A DNA stretch of 64,000 bases from Phycomyces blakesleeanus NRRL 1555(-) (Eukaryota; Mucoromycota; Mucoromycetes; Mucorales; Phycomycetaceae): the NCBI RefSeq assembly GCF_001638985.1, contig NW_017265162.1, positions 558,001 through 622,000 of the forward strand, written 5' to 3'. Of this stretch, positions 1 to 12,291 are shown piece by piece. The first letter of the stretch is position 1, and the number at the start of each line of letters is the position of its first letter. The notes below the pieces were generated by a model, which was given only the letters and a program-made list of their open reading frames with translations, ran no database searches and had not been told where the DNA came from. The position numbers were made by a program, and so were the translations under genes.

Positions 1-313
1 GATATCCAAGGTAAAAAATTGATCCCAACCAACTGAATTCTTCTCCTGTTAATTTTGCATCTTCCATAATTCCCATGACAGCTGCGATGCTTAATGATGC
101 CTTATCACAGAACTAAGTAACCAATGTTATACCTTGTTATTTTAGGCAATCTTTTAATTTAATATCTTCCATACTTCTCCTTACTTGTATAAACACAATT
201 GCGCCTACTAGTGGCAAGAAAGTCCAGTTGAGCTTCTTTACATATGCCTTTTCTTCATCAGATTTCTCAAATGCGATATCTCTGGATGATTCTTGCTCGA
301 TCTTGTTGGTCAT
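1..313 (-). CDS. MFS transporter, Dal5/allantoate-permease (ACS) type, 5' part only
   Basis: N-terminal part of a major facilitator superfamily transporter; the gene runs off the left edge. Two exons are visible on the minus strand, 313-185 and 112-1, split by a 72-bp GT-AG intron (184-113). The first exon encodes a polar cytoplasmic N-terminus, then NWTFLPLVGAIVFIQ, the start of TM1. The second reads FCDKASLSIAAVMGIMEDAK and then TGEEFSWLGSIFYLGY, the signature of the anion:cation symporter family (yeast Dal5, Tna1). Family members take up allantoate, nicotinate, vitamins or other organic anions across the plasma membrane; the substrate cannot be told from this fragment. The ATG at 313 is chosen because its N-terminus has the usual family length before TM1. 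It is divergent from the sorting nexin gene. Confidence 0.85.
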
Positions 314-1375
314 ATTTTTTTTTACAAAGATAGTGATTTATACAAGGGATAAGTTTAGGAGGGTTTGATGATATAATGCTATGTATATGTATGTGTAAAG
401 AAAAGAAAAGAAAAGGAAGAAGGGTAAGTTAACTAAGTCACCTAAACGAAAGAGAAAGAAGGAAAGAAAGAAAATACTTTTGCTGTCTTTTCTAAAAAAA
501 AAAACTGTAGTCTTTATTCACACTATAAGAGTGTGTTGGGTAAGCATCATAAAGGAGAGCGTTAGGGGTCAGTACTGATGGTATTCTTTAGTAGATTTCT
601 ATATCTTTTTCAATTTCTGTTTAGACTTCACGGAAGACGAGTAATCAAACACAATGAGCCACTTTCTTCATCCCCCCTTTTGATACCAATAACTATAAGA
701 TAGATAACTGTAAAGGAGTATTGATCAAGTTCTCACGATAGACTACCTTGAGTGTATTCTTACACGGCCTTGTGAGTCTGTGACATATATATATAAAATA
801 GTTTCAATATTACCAGCTACTACTATTTGCTTTTTATCTTTCTTTTTACAAATCAAATATACTTGCCATTTTCTTGATCTTTTATCATTTATTCTTACCT
901 GTGCTTCTCTCGATGCAATGACCGAATACATAGTGATACAAAACATGGTTTCTTTCTAAGCCAACGAAATTATTTTTTATTATTTAAAAAGAAAAAGAAG
1001 CAAGCAAGAAAATTATGATATATTAACAATATATAATGAAATCCTGTGTTGTATCCTTACTTTAATTACGAGCATTTTTTTTTGTTACTATTATATATTA
1101 TACAAGCATTGGATGCATTAGTCCGCTTTGATCCAAATATATAGATATGCGTTTCTTTACTGCAAAGAAAAAATATTTATCAAAGTACTTAAATTAGCAT
1201 GTAATTTATGCTTATCAAATGTGACAATGTCAACTCTTGTTTTGCATATTCCATAGTGGTATCTGGTGCAATGCTTGAGTTGAACACGTGACCTAAATTC
1301 TGCCAAACCCGGTTGGGCTGCCATGAACAAGATTTCCTTGTCGTTTTTTAATCATTCTTGTTCTTCTTTAACAAC
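314..1375. other. Intergenic region between divergent genes (MFS and Snx41)
   Basis: About 1.06 kb separating two divergently transcribed genes, so it must hold both promoters. It is AT-rich, with A-tracts and short purine runs (about 400-475). A short open frame at 743-946 (minus) has no protein-like composition. I see no further gene here. Confidence 0.6.
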
Positions 1376-2584
1376 ATGAACAACGACCCCAATAAGCACA
1401 ATCCTAATCAGCCATGTCAATGCAACATTGATCGTGCTCTTCATGGACCAAATGGGTTTGTCTTTATTAATGGTGCTCAGAAACAATCAGACACACCTAC
1501 CGGGAAATCCTATTTTGCATATAATATCCGTATTGGCGTAACTATCACCCCCTCCTATGTCTCATTCTACGATGAACATCATCCTTTTTAGAAGCATTCT
1601 CATCCGATGCACCAACTTGTATTATGCAGGATACTGAGACTAAACATCGATACAGTGAATTCGAATCACTTCGGAAATCACTCGTCAGATTACATCCTAC
1701 AATGATCGTGCCACCAATACCTGAGAAGCACTCTATAGGTAAAAATGAAACACAAAATAAAGATAAACTAGAATAAAGTTACAAATATGTTTAGCAAAAA
1801 AATCGACTAATACAATCTATACATACTCCAGTTGATTATGCTGCACTTCAGACAAGAGTAAAGGATGACCTTTCGATGGTAGAAAAGCGAAAGCGTATGC
1901 TTCAAACCTTTTTGAATCGAGTTGCGAAGCATCCACAGCTTGGTCACGACCACGTATTTCATCGATTCCTTGAAAACGGTGTCGCATGGGTGAGTGAAAA
2001 ATTCAGGGCTGACCATCGAGACTAACAAGAGCCCCGAGAGACTTTAGTCTGATGTCTTACACTCATCTCCACTCTCAGACTTGCCCAAGAACCCTCTTCA
2101 AGTCATTGCAAGCAAGCAGCCGGATATTGCTGCATATGAGGCTATTTTAGCAAACAGTTTAATTCCCACACCTACGGCAACCTATACACTTAAGAATCCT
2201 GATCCACGATTCGAGGAATCCGAGAAATTTACATATCGAATTGCAAACTATATGAGCAACAACCTCGATAAGAGCCAACGGAAGGTGATCCGCCGCTTAG
2301 GAGGTACAGTATACAAAAAAGAAATTCCCAAAAATATCAAACAATGACAAAGAAAAATGTCATTTCATTACTCAACTAAATTTATTCTGTGCATGTTATT
2401 ATTTTTAGAGCTCGCCAATGATTATGCTGAACTTGGCGCAGTATACAACGGATTTAGCTTGAATGAAACTGGCGCAGTAGCAAATGCTATTGAAAAAATC
2501 GGCCAAGCAGTAGATGCTTCTTACACAGAAACAGGTCAAATGGTAAATAATATAAGATAAAATAAAAACAACAAAGAAAACATC

Positions 2585-2619
<35 letters not shown>

Positions 2620-3460
2620 AAAAAGTAACATCATGAAAACCTTCTTTTTCTAGGTTACTGCTCTTGAAGGTGAATTCGCCGAGCCAATCCAAGAACATTC
2701 CCAGTTTGCCCACACTATCAAACAGGTTTTGCGATTCAGACACATGAAGCACGCTCAAGTAGAGTTGATCGAAAGTTCTTTAAAAAACAAAGAAGAAAGT
2801 CTCCAAAACTTACTAGATATCGAACGTGAAGCTAGCCGTCTTCATGATGCAATGACAACTGAACGAACCATTGGTTCCAATGCTCTTGATATTGATCAAA
2901 TAAATGAAGCCGCCAATTCGCACACTAGTGGGGAGGAATCTGGTCAAGAAGAATCGCCTTATCTTAATAATGATCACAGACCTATTGTTCGAAGACGCTC
3001 CCGAGGCTGGGGTGGCCCAGTCCAGATGATTAGTGCGGTAGGACACACACTACAAGGGCTCATTGATGTTGATCCAGCTTCTACTCGTCACAATCAAATT
3101 GGAAAAACCAAAGATTCCATGGAGTTGGTGAGTTATATTTTGAGTACACACACATATATATACATTTACTTGCACATCAAATCATCTCATCCGGTATTTT
3201 TTTTATGAAGCTTCAAAAAGCTTTGGAAATCACTCGTAAGGATTTAGCAGCTGCTTCGATTGAAGTACAGGCTGATTTGGACAGATTCCAACGAGAAAAG
3301 ATTAGGGATCTACGCGATATGCTGATCGCATATGCCAAGGTCCACATCAATTATTGTCAAAAGGTAAATTCGATCTATCTGATTCCCCAATTAACAATTT
3401 GTTTAGAATCTTGAATCATGGGAAGAAGCCAGAGTCGAGATTGACAAGATACCAAACTAA
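1376..3460 (+). CDS. Sorting nexin, Snx41/Atg20 type (PX + BAR)
   Basis: Eight exons: 1376-1537, 1630-1738, 1832-1989, 2048-2303, 2409-2542, 2654-3127, 3211-3363, 3407-3460 (499 aa). The PX domain (about residues 45-140) binds PtdIns3P on endosomes and includes [13 protein letters not shown] and the [10 protein letters not shown] region. It is followed by the conserved [15 protein letters not shown] and [15 protein letters not shown] segments, and then a coiled-coil BAR-like half ending in [17 protein letters not shown], typical of fungal Snx41. The family forms heterodimers with Snx4 and acts in retrieval from endosomes to the Golgi and in selective autophagy. The acceptor at 2046-2047 was chosen over a closer AG because it restores the conserved [10 protein letters not shown] motif. 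The gene converges with the Tcd gene, with 177 bp between the stops. Snx41 rather than Atg20 is an inference from length and the C-terminus. Confidence 0.9.
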
Positions 3461-3637
3461 ATACATGCTGAAATCGAATGCATTCAATATATATATATAT
3501 ATGGTCTATGTATATCTTTCATGTTTATTTCAACAAAAGAGGGATATTGCTTCTTCTTTTTTCTGTTTCTCTCTTTTTATTTCAATCTTATCTCTATTGT
3601 TTAGCACTTTTCTTTAAGTCTATTATAAATGGCTTGC

Positions 3638-5529
3638 TTATAGAACATCATCCCAGAGATCTTGAAGACGTCTCTCTTGAGCAAACTTGGAGCAAACACG
3701 ATCATATACATCTATAAATGTATAACGATAAGTTTCTCGTTAGTTGGTTCGTTTGATTGTTTGATTGTTTGCTGTTTGAACAACCCAAATCAAAAAAGGG
3801 GAAATGTAAATAGAATTTACCTTTTCCATAGTGTTTGCACAGATCTGTATCTGCAGGCAAAGCTTGATGTGCTGTCCTTTCAACTTTGGTGAGGCACACA
3901 GTGTTGTCGTAGCTTAATGGCTTTGATCTGTCCCATCTTGCAAGTGCTACCCGATCACTAGGTCCGGACAAGATACTCTTACCATGCCACATCTCTTCAA
4001 AGACATATGATACATCATGCACATCTAGAGGACAGACTCTACATACAAGCACCTCATTTTATCAAAAGATATTCTTCCATATTCCTACTTAGAAAACTTA
4101 CTTGTTATCATAATATTTCATTTCATTCATCATAAGATCCCTGTGCACCCGACTGTACATGCCGTTGCGCAGTTTGATAGACAATGGTTCAAAGGAAGGG
4201 AACTCGGCCAACTTTAAGATTATATAAGTCGCGATAGACATGCCAAACATGCTAGGAAGTGTACCTAGAACAGGTAATATACGAGAGCGGAAGTCTGGAA
4301 GGGCAGCAAAGTCATCTGCTTCCTGTACACGGTCCTCTTCTACTCCAGTAGGTTTAATAAATGACCGAATAAATACAGCAACTTCACCACTCTATTTTAT
4401 TGTTGTTGCTGCTGCTTCTGTTTTTGCGCCTGCTGCTGCGCCTGCTGCTGCTGCTGCTGTTGAATTTTATAATGTCTTTACCTAATGGCAATAGCTTGAC
4501 ATGATGTGGTTTTTCGGTAGAATATGCAACAGGAACTCCGTGTTCAATTCCAACCTTCTTTAACTTTCGGCGTACGGTACGTGCCAATGGATCCTCTAAG
4601 GACACCAAACTTAGTTTAATCCAAATTTACAATATCCTTCCTGATGGTTCTACTAACCAAATGTTTCACTAATGTCTGCAATTTGAATAAGTGATGGATT
4701 AGCCTTGGCACCAGATCCCATGGAGCTGACAACATTAATTTTTTTTTCGTGGCAGTATTGAATCAATTCGATCTTGGTTTCAATGTTATCAATAGCATCG
4801 ACAACATAATCAGGGTTTCCTATATAAGCATTATGGGGGTTAAAAAATTGGGTACTGGATTCGGGAATTTTGTTGTTGTTATTGTTCTTCTTCTTCGACT
4901 AGTAAAGCTAGCTTATATTCTATGAAATATTTGCCTGATAATAAATCATCCACATTATCTGCACTCAATAATTCAACTCGGGTTTCAAGTTTGATAAATG
5001 GTGCAATGGCTTCAAAATGTTTTCGGATAGCTGATACTTTGGAAGTACCGACGTCTTCGAGAGTAGCAACGGCGTGGCGATTAAGACTGCTAAGAGTGAC
5101 TTGATCAAAATCAATAATACGAATTCGCTGGACACCTGAGCGGGCCAACATCAATGCTGCCCATGAGCCTACGCCGCCTGCACCCACCACAATCACAAAA
5201 GAATCGCGTACTTTGCGAAGGCCCTTTGTACCCAGAAAGTCGGCGTTCCGTACCAATTGTTGCTCGATGCGAGCTTCTGGCGAGAGTTTTGCTGTGATAG
5301 GGTCTACCTTGGCACTGAAGGGTGCATTGTAGGTCGTGGTCTGGGTCATGGATCGCAGCTCGGCTTTAAGTTCGCGTGTGCGACGTCTGCGTTGGAGGGT
5401 TTGGTAAGAGAGAAGAGTAGAAGCTGTCAACATTGAGGCAGCAACTGCTGTGAGGGTGAGGCGGGCGACCTTGTCATTGGTGTTGAATACACGCGAGACC
5501 GTTTCTACTAGGCGATCGACGGATGACAT
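3638..5529 (-). CDS. tRNA threonylcarbamoyladenosine dehydratase (Tcd1/Tcd2 family)
   Basis: E1-like (ThiF/MoeB fold) enzyme that uses ATP to cyclise t6A37 in tRNA to ct6A; the yeast proteins sit on the mitochondrial outer membrane. Six exons: 5529-4935, 4819-4658, 4595-4482, 4339-4102, 4038-3821, 3711-3638 (466 aa, close to yeast 429-447). An N-terminal hydrophobic segment (about residues 24-42) fits a membrane anchor. The nucleotide-binding loop GAGGVGSW is at about 116-123, followed by IDFDQVTLSSLNRHAV, then NPDYVVDAIDNIETKIELI, SSMGSGAKANPSLIQIADIS and the RILPVLGTLPSMFGMS region. The first intron (4934-4820) begins with GC rather than GT; this choice is forced by the conserved LLSGNPDYVVDAIDN junction. 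Exon 4 could also begin 30 bases or so upstream, but the start at 4339 gives the better family alignment. Trinucleotide CTG-type repeats lie in the intron at about 4400-4460. Confidence 0.93.
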
Positions 5530-6885
5530 TCAGGATAGAATGAGAATAAAATACAAGGGGAGTAATCTCGAATGAGTTGGTTGTGACGGCCAGATATAAA
5601 ATAATAATAATATACAATAGATTGTGTATTTGTGTATTTGTGTGTCTGTGTGTCTGTGTGTCTGTGTGTCTGTGTGTCTGTGTGTACATAATCCATGAAT
5701 AATTTTTCGCTGCTTTAAAAACAAAAACAAAAATATGAAATCTGAGTTGTATTAGGGTAATTTATGATCGATACTGTATTTTGGGAAGCTATCTTATCTG
5801 TTATCCAATTAGAAAATACTAATAATGATGATTTTGATGAAAAGCCAAATGGTTGCAATTTAGTTTGTAAGATAAATATAATTTGGCTTAAAAGTATTTA
5901 ATATTAGAAATATAAGCTCTTTTGATTCTTGAGGTCAAAATGTATTCAATGTAAAAGAATACTCACCATTGGCTCTTGTGGTCTACTAAAAAGGGATTAT
6001 CTCTATAGTGCTTATATTGCTTTACAAATGTTGATATTCCTAAAACCAAAACCAAAACCAAGACTAAAAGAAGCCTTGATTTTTTTCTTTACATTTTATT
6101 TTTTGTGTTGCACTAAATTTGTGTGGTAAAGTTACGAAAAATAAAGGCAAAAAGAGAGAAATGCTAATGAACAATAAAGACTTTTTATTGTATTTCTTCT
6201 AATATCTGTTTTGGCTATAAATTAAAGTATGTGCTGTATTGTCAAAAACAGCATGGTCTTTTCATATATACCTTGTTCAATGCACAGTCATGGTTTTGGT
6301 TTCTTGCCCAACGATAGTCAAACACTGATAATGATGACTCTGTTTTGTCAGGAGCGGGAGGAGGTTGATTTTTAAAGGGGGGAAGAGAAACACTGTATCG
6401 GATAAAATGTGTGCCACAACCATTATAATAAATGATCAGTGTATAATACATCAAAACATACCAAAACGTTATTCTTATATCTAAAATAAATAACTTTACC
6501 CGATGAGCACACAATAACACGGCAGTAGACACTCTAATGTTCCTTTAAAATTTGCTGGCACTTTTTTGCATTTTACTCTATTTTTTATTAGTGTCATGAA
6601 TTCAGCTTTTCTCTCTCTCTTAGTGAAGACAAGATCAAAAGTATCGCTGTTTGAAAAAGAACCATGTCACCCCGCTCCCTCGACACCACAATTCAGCTTG
6701 AACCACGTAGGTCCTTCATCTCTGCCGGCAAAGCAAAAAAAAAAAGAGAGAAAAGAAAAAGAAGAATCCTTGTCTCTCCAAGCGTGTATCAAAAATAAAA
6801 TAAAGACATTGCCCGTTTCTTTAGAAAGCTCCTCTTCTTTTTCCCATCTATTTTATAAGCCTCATCTTACTCATCGGCACTCATC
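5530..6885. other. Intergenic region between divergent genes (Tcd and gamma-COP)
   Basis: 1.36 kb carrying the promoters of two divergent genes. It holds the TGTGTCTG tandem repeat at 5641-5685, AT-rich DNA, and a GC-richer stretch just before the gamma-COP start. Short open frames on both strands (5929-6129, 6242-6532, 6566-6889) lack conserved features and I do not call them genes. Confidence 0.6.
5641..5685. repeat. Tandem TGTGTCTG microsatellite (about 5.6 copies)
   Basis: Uninterrupted octamer repeat about 110 bp upstream of the Tcd start codon. There are no spacers, so it is not a CRISPR array. Confidence 0.9.
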
Positions 6886-7533
6886 ATGAGCTACGGCAAA
6901 AGAGACGAAGACAATGGTACGGTACTTTTGAAAATCCTATACTTGTGCGACGCGTTGGAAGAAGATGAAGATCCAATGGTCTTATTGTTTTCATGAGCAG
7001 GCGAAGTCGGTGTTTTCTATCACATCAACAAATCAGCAGTACTCCAAGAAGCCCGTGTGTTTAATGCCACACCAGTCAATGCAAGAAAATGCAGACTTCT
7101 CCTGACAAAAATCATCTACCTTCTCTACCTTGGAGAACCATTCGCTGCCAAGGAGGCCACTGACCTTTTTTTTAATGTCATTAAACTGTTTCAGTCCAAG
7201 GATGTAAGGTTTGCGGGAAAGAGATATATGCATACACACATAAACGCATACACACAGGCACAAATTTCTGTATATATGCCTGTTTATTTTTCTGTTTGTG
7301 TGTGTGTGTGTGTATATAGAGGATTAGGAATGAAATTCATCTTATAATTATGAATTTTTAGACATCATTGCGACAAATGATGTACTTGGTCATTAAGGAG
7401 CTATCTGGAATTGCTGAAGATGTAATCATGGTAACCCAGTCGCTTATCAAGGATATCCAGTCTAAGCAGGAAACCGTGTACAGGGCTAATGCTATTCGCG
7501 CTCTTTGCCTCATTACAGATGTAAGATTTCTAT

Positions 7534-7568
<35 letters not shown>

Positions 7569-10334
7569 TATATATTAGTTTGTACACATATGTGTGTCTG
7601 TGTGTGAATGTGAATTTCATCACTAGAAGAAATAGGGAAAAAAAAGCCAACAAATTTATGTGTATGTTTGTATGTGTGTATAGCCTTCTATGATCCAAGG
7701 TATCGAGCGTATTCTTAAGGCTGCTATTGTGGACAAAACATCCTCAGTGTCTTCAGCTGCCTTGGTATCATCCTATCACCTCTTCCACGTATCCAAGGAT
7801 ATTGTGAAGCGTTGGTCTAATGAAGTCCAGGAAGCTGTCCATGCTAAACAGGCGTCGGGATTTGCGTCGACTGCCTCAAGTTACATGTCCAGCTTCGGCG
7901 GGGCAGCCTCTAACGGATCTCCCCCCATTACTTCTAACAGTAGCATTACACAGTACCATGCTCTAGGTCTGTTATACCTTATCCGTCAACATGACCGTAT
8001 GGCTGTTGCCAAACTTGTTCAGACTTTTGGAGGCTCTCGTAGTGGAGGTATTCTTGGTAGTGCAAGTACTCCATTGAAGAACCCTGCTGCAGTTTGTCTT
8101 TTAATCCGTTATGCCTGCAAGGTTATGGAAGAAGATCCTGGGTAAGTATATATATATATATATAAATGAAAGAGAGAGAGAGAGAGATAGTAAGAGACAA
8201 GGAATAGTATAATGCAATATCCACACAAATGTATGTGTGCGCATAAACTTATATATACATATACATGTCTGTGTCTGTGTATTATTTGGTATTAGAACTA
8301 CACCTCGTATGTATGAGTTATTGGAAGGATATCTGAGACATAAAAATGAGATGGTCAATCTTGAAGCTGCACGCGCTATTTGCGAAATTCCTGATGCCTC
8401 GGCCAAGGAATTATTCCCTGCAATTTCTGGTGAGAATTTTGGATTAACTTGACAAATAACTTGTATAATATACTTTCAAACGCATGTAATTGATCATGCT
8501 ATAATTATCTATCTATTTATTCATTCCATTTATTATTTTACTTTTTTTTCTATCTGTAGTTTTGCAGCTCTTCTTGTCTTCTCCCAAGCCTACCTTGAGA
8601 TTTGCCTCGATTCGTATCCTTAATAAGCTCTCGCTCACCAAGCCCGCTGCTGTTGCCCCTTGCAACCTTGACATGGAGAGCCTGATCACAGATACCAATC
8701 GTAGTGTAGCTACCTTTGCCATCACCACTCTTCTCAAAACCGGGAACGAAGCATCTGTAGACCGTTTGATGAAGCAGATTACTGGATTTATGTCCGAGAT
8801 TTCGGATGAATTCAAGGTTATCGTGGTAGACGCCATCAGATCTCTCTGCCTCAAATTCCCTACTAAGCAGGCTGTAATGATGTCTTTCTTGAGCGGTGTA
8901 TTACGTGATGAGGGAGGATACGAGTTCAAAAAAGCTGTTGTGGAAGCCATGTTCGATATGGTCAAGTATATCCCAGAAAGCAAGGATACAGGTATTAATA
9001 TACATGTCTGGCATTATCCTTTTCTAAAACTTAAACTAATTCATTCATTTGGCTTGTTTTTTTTTGGGTAGCCCTTTCTTACCTTTGCGAGTTTATTGAG
9101 GACTGTGAGTTTACCAAGTTATCTGTACGCATTCTGCATGTTTTGGGTGTTGAAGGTCCCAAGACCACCACACCCACGAAGTTCATTCGTTATATCTACA
9201 ACCGTGTTATTCTCGAAAACTCGATTGTTCGTGCTGCTGCTGTCAGCTCATTGGCCAAATTTGGTGCAAATGTTGAGGATCCTTTGGTTAAGAAGAGCGT
9301 CCACATCTTATTGACAAGGTGAGTTTACACTATCTATACATAAATATGTGCATACTTTGTGTGTGTGTGTGCTTAGCTTGGTATTTTCTGCGAATTATCT
9401 TTATTCATAAATAACGTTTACGGTAATCTCAAGATGTTTGGATGACACCGATGATGAGGTTCGTGATCGTGCCACCCTCTATCTTGCCATTATGGCTAAC
9501 GAGAGCAGTGCCAAGCGTCTCTTGAACGACAGTAAGTTGACATCTCCAAAAAAGAAAATAGATAGATAGTTTTTGGTCTTGATAATAAATACTTTTTTTT
9601 AATAATCTGTACTTGATAGACTCTACTTATGCACTTCCTACCTTGGAACGTCAATTGGTCGAGTACGTCAACAGTCCTCTTGGTAATGAGCAACAATTCA
9701 ACTTGGATGGTGTTCAGGTTATCAGTAAGATCCAAGAAGATGAAGAAAGACGTCGTAAGTAAACAAATATATGTACTACCCAATACCCATATATATATAT
9801 ATATATCGATCTAATTAATTTATTATTATTGCTATTATTTTTGTTGTTGTTGTGATTTTTGTTAGGTATTCGCTCTCAGGAAACTTCTTCTACTCCTCTT
9901 ATTGCCACATCAAATGCTTCTGCTCGTACCGGAACTCCTACTCCTGCTACAGGCTCCTCTCCTAATGTTTCCAGCTTTGATCAACAGGCTTTGTATGCCG
10001 AGAAATTGGCTACGATTCCCGAGTTTGCTAGCTTTGGACCTCTGTTCAAGAGCTCGAGCAAGCCTGTGGAGCTTACTGAGAGCGAAACTGAGTATGTTGT
10101 GCACTGTGTCAAGCACACCTTTGAGAATCACCTTGTATTCCAGTTCAACTGCACCAACACCTTGAACGACCAACTTTTGGAGAATGTCGGTATGATGATG
10201 CAGCCCGACATTGACGACTGTGGTTTGGTGAAGGTGGTAGAGATTCCTGCTCCTAAGCTTGAGTATAGCGTTCCCGGTGTGATCTATGTTGCATTTGAGA
10301 AGGAAGATCCTGCAGATTTCCCTGTTGGTAAGCC

Positions 10335-10385
<51 letters not shown>

Positions 10386-10769
10386 TAATGAGAGCTAATC
10401 TAATGCTTACAAAACACATGCGATCATTTATTTATTTATTTATTTATTTATCTATTTATTATGTAGTTACATTCACCAACACTATACAGTTTGTAGTTAA
10501 AGATTGCGATCCAACCACTGGCGAGCCTGATGCAGAGGGTTATGAAGATGAATACCAAGTTGAGGATATCGAGGTGCTGACAAGTGACTACATGCGCCCT
10601 CGTTACATCTCTAACTTTGAAGAAGAGTGGGAATTGCTTGGCGAGAATGAGGCTACAGAAACCTTTGGCTTGGATAAGGACAAGGCCCCTAGTCTGAAAG
10701 GTAATTGTTATTAATATTATTATTAAAGTAGTGACATGTACACGTACAAATAGATGTACAAATAAATGT

Positions 10770-10802
<33 letters not shown>

Positions 10803-11113
10803 AACGAATGAATGAATGAATTCATGAACAGAAAATATAAATACTTACTTTATGATATTTACTTTGCTTTTTTTTTGTAGCTGCCTGTGTAGCTATTACC
10901 GATCTATTGGGAATGCAGGCTATGGATGATACTGCGCTTCCACAGAGTGCAAAGACACATGTATTGATTTTGGCAGGTACCTTCTTGGGTGGCGCAAAGG
11001 TGGTCGCAAGGTGTAGAATGACCTTTAATAGCACAACTGGTGTTGCATTCGAGCTCACTGTTAGAAGTCAAGATCCAGAAGTGGCACAGATTGTCCTGTC
11101 TGCCATTGCTTAG
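6886..11113 (+). CDS. SEC21: Coatomer subunit gamma (gamma-COP)
   Basis: Large adaptor-like subunit of the COPI coat, which drives Golgi-to-ER and intra-Golgi retrograde vesicle budding. Twelve exons: 6886-6916, 7001-7203, 7362-7520, 7684-8141, 8296-8429, 8560-8991, 9072-9318, 9434-9531, 9620-9754, 9866-10327, 10467-10700, 10881-11113 (941 aa, slightly longer than the usual 870-935). The N-terminus [10 protein letters not shown] is family-typical. The alpha-solenoid trunk includes [19 protein letters not shown] and [20 protein letters not shown] Ser/Thr/Pro-rich hinge (about 590-625) leads to the appendage domain, ending in [19 protein letters not shown]. The long hinge and a Gly/Ser-rich insert (about residues 190-215, [13 protein letters not shown]) account for the extra length. 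Introns hold microsatellites: AAT at 10335-10384, TTTA at 10420-10458. Confidence 0.98.
10335..10384. repeat. AAT trinucleotide microsatellite in a gamma-COP intron
   Basis: About 16 uninterrupted AAT units just downstream of the exon 10 donor. A TTTA tetranucleotide run (10420-10458) follows shortly before the next acceptor. Confidence 0.9.
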
Positions 11114-11317
11114 AAAGCTTTGAAAAAATAATAATAATAATAATAAGAAAAAAAAACGCCAGAGAGAGAATATAAACAAATATACAGATATCTTATGCCC
11201 GTATACTTATGTTGGCAGCACGTTTAGAATGAAAATTATAACATATTGCATTATTGTAATCAAGGTGAAATTGGGAGTGGATAGAAGCTAAAATCTGTAA
11301 TCCTGATTTACCTGCTC

Positions 11318-11323
11318 AATAAA
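11318..11323 (+). terminator. Possible polyadenylation signal for gamma-COP
   Basis: A canonical AATAAA hexamer lies about 205 bp after the gamma-COP stop codon. In such AT-rich DNA it may be chance; no cleavage site can be seen from sequence. Confidence 0.3.
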
Positions 11324-11376
11324 TATTGACGGATATCTTTATTACAATATTTTTTTTATCATATATAAAAGCAAAG

Positions 11377-11377
<1 letters not shown>

Positions 11378-11422
<45 letters not shown>
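11378..11422. repeat. ACT trinucleotide microsatellite
   Basis: Fifteen uninterrupted ACT units in the 3' flank between gamma-COP and the acyl carrier protein gene. Confidence 0.9.
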
Positions 11423-11423
<1 letters not shown>

Positions 11424-11740
11424 GAAAAATCACAATGGGGCACCACTCTATTATTCTTAATAGAGTATAATTTGTGTGTCTTTAATTGAAAGTGAGGAGA
11501 TTCAAGCAAATGTTCTTCGAATCCAAAGTTTCATTAATAACTTTAATACCTCTGAGTACAATTGCACACACACACACAATATCCTAAGTTTGATCTTATT
11601 TGCTAGTTCTTTTCATTACTTGCTTGGTTTGACTGTAATTATTTTAATATGGAATTACAAAGAGAGTCCAGAAATGTATCTTTTGGTGTCGTTTTTTCTT
11701 TTCTTTCTTCTTCTTCTGATTATATATATATATAGATCTT

Positions 11741-12291
11741 CTATTGAGCATCATCACGCTTGGCAATGTAATCCACAGCTTCCTGCACAGTCTTGATAGC
11801 ATCCGCGTCTTTATCGGGGATTTCTACAGAGAACTCCTCTTCAATTGCCATAACGACTTCAACAGTGTCCAGGCTATCGAGTCCAAGGTCTTTGATAAAG
11901 TGTGAAGACAGAGTAACCTAAATATTCATATATACATACAGATTCACCAAAAAATAAAAAGCAAAAAAAAGAAACGCGAATTATTAAATGTGCACGCTCC
12001 AAAAAAATTATAACTTAATCTGTAACTAGACGTATATACCTATGTACGTATTATTTTGGTTTTGGTTTTGGTTTTGGTTTTATCTTATCTTACCTTGGTG
12101 TCGTCCACCTTTTGGAATCCCTTGACAATGTCTAACACACGCGATTCAACATTGTCTCGTGATACAGAGTAGAAGCGAGTGGTGAGGACGGGAGTTGCTC
12201 TCAGAACAGTACGTAAGGCATGTTGCTGAGTGGTAGTGGCAGTAGCAACTCTAGAAGCAGCAGACAAGAGAACGTTAGGGCGGAAAAACAT
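11741..12291 (-). CDS. ACP1: Mitochondrial acyl carrier protein (ACP / complex I NDUFAB1)
   Basis: Small phosphopantetheine protein of mitochondrial type II fatty acid synthesis. It feeds lipoate synthesis and is also a subunit of respiratory complex I and a partner of LYR proteins in Fe-S cluster assembly. Two exons: 12291-12094 and 11917-11741 (124 aa). Residues 1 to about 40 ([15 protein letters not shown], rich in Arg/Ala/Ser/Thr, no acidic residues) form a mitochondrial targeting sequence. The carrier domain follows, with the pantetheine attachment site in [19 protein letters not shown]; the Ser of DSL is intact. The C-terminus [15 protein letters not shown] is family-typical. The single intron carries a short GGTTTT repeat (about 12055-12080). 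Confidence 0.97.

Larger units (their letters stand above)
11114..11740. other. Intergenic region between convergent genes (gamma-COP and ACP)
   Basis: About 630 bp shared as 3' flanks of two convergent genes. It contains an ACT trinucleotide microsatellite (11378-11422) and a short TA run. An open frame at 11476-11796 overlaps the ACP gene antisense and looks non-coding. Confidence 0.6.

Noticed and set aside
743..946. Short minus-strand open frame upstream of Snx41
   Set aside because: Composition follows the local AT-rich repeats, it has no family features, and it lies in a two-promoter spacer.
1990..2080. Acceptor next to 2079 for Snx41 exon 4
   Set aside because: It breaks phase and removes the conserved [10 protein letters not shown] segment; the acceptor at 2046-2047 restores both.
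4340..4378. Alternative upstream acceptor for Tcd exon 4
   Set aside because: It keeps the frame but would insert about 12 residues where homologues have none. The acceptor at 4341-4340 gives KLLPLEEDRVQEADD, a better family fit.
5641..5685. TGTGTCTG array as a CRISPR-like repeat
   Set aside because: The units are directly tandem with no spacers. It is a simple microsatellite in a eukaryotic genome.
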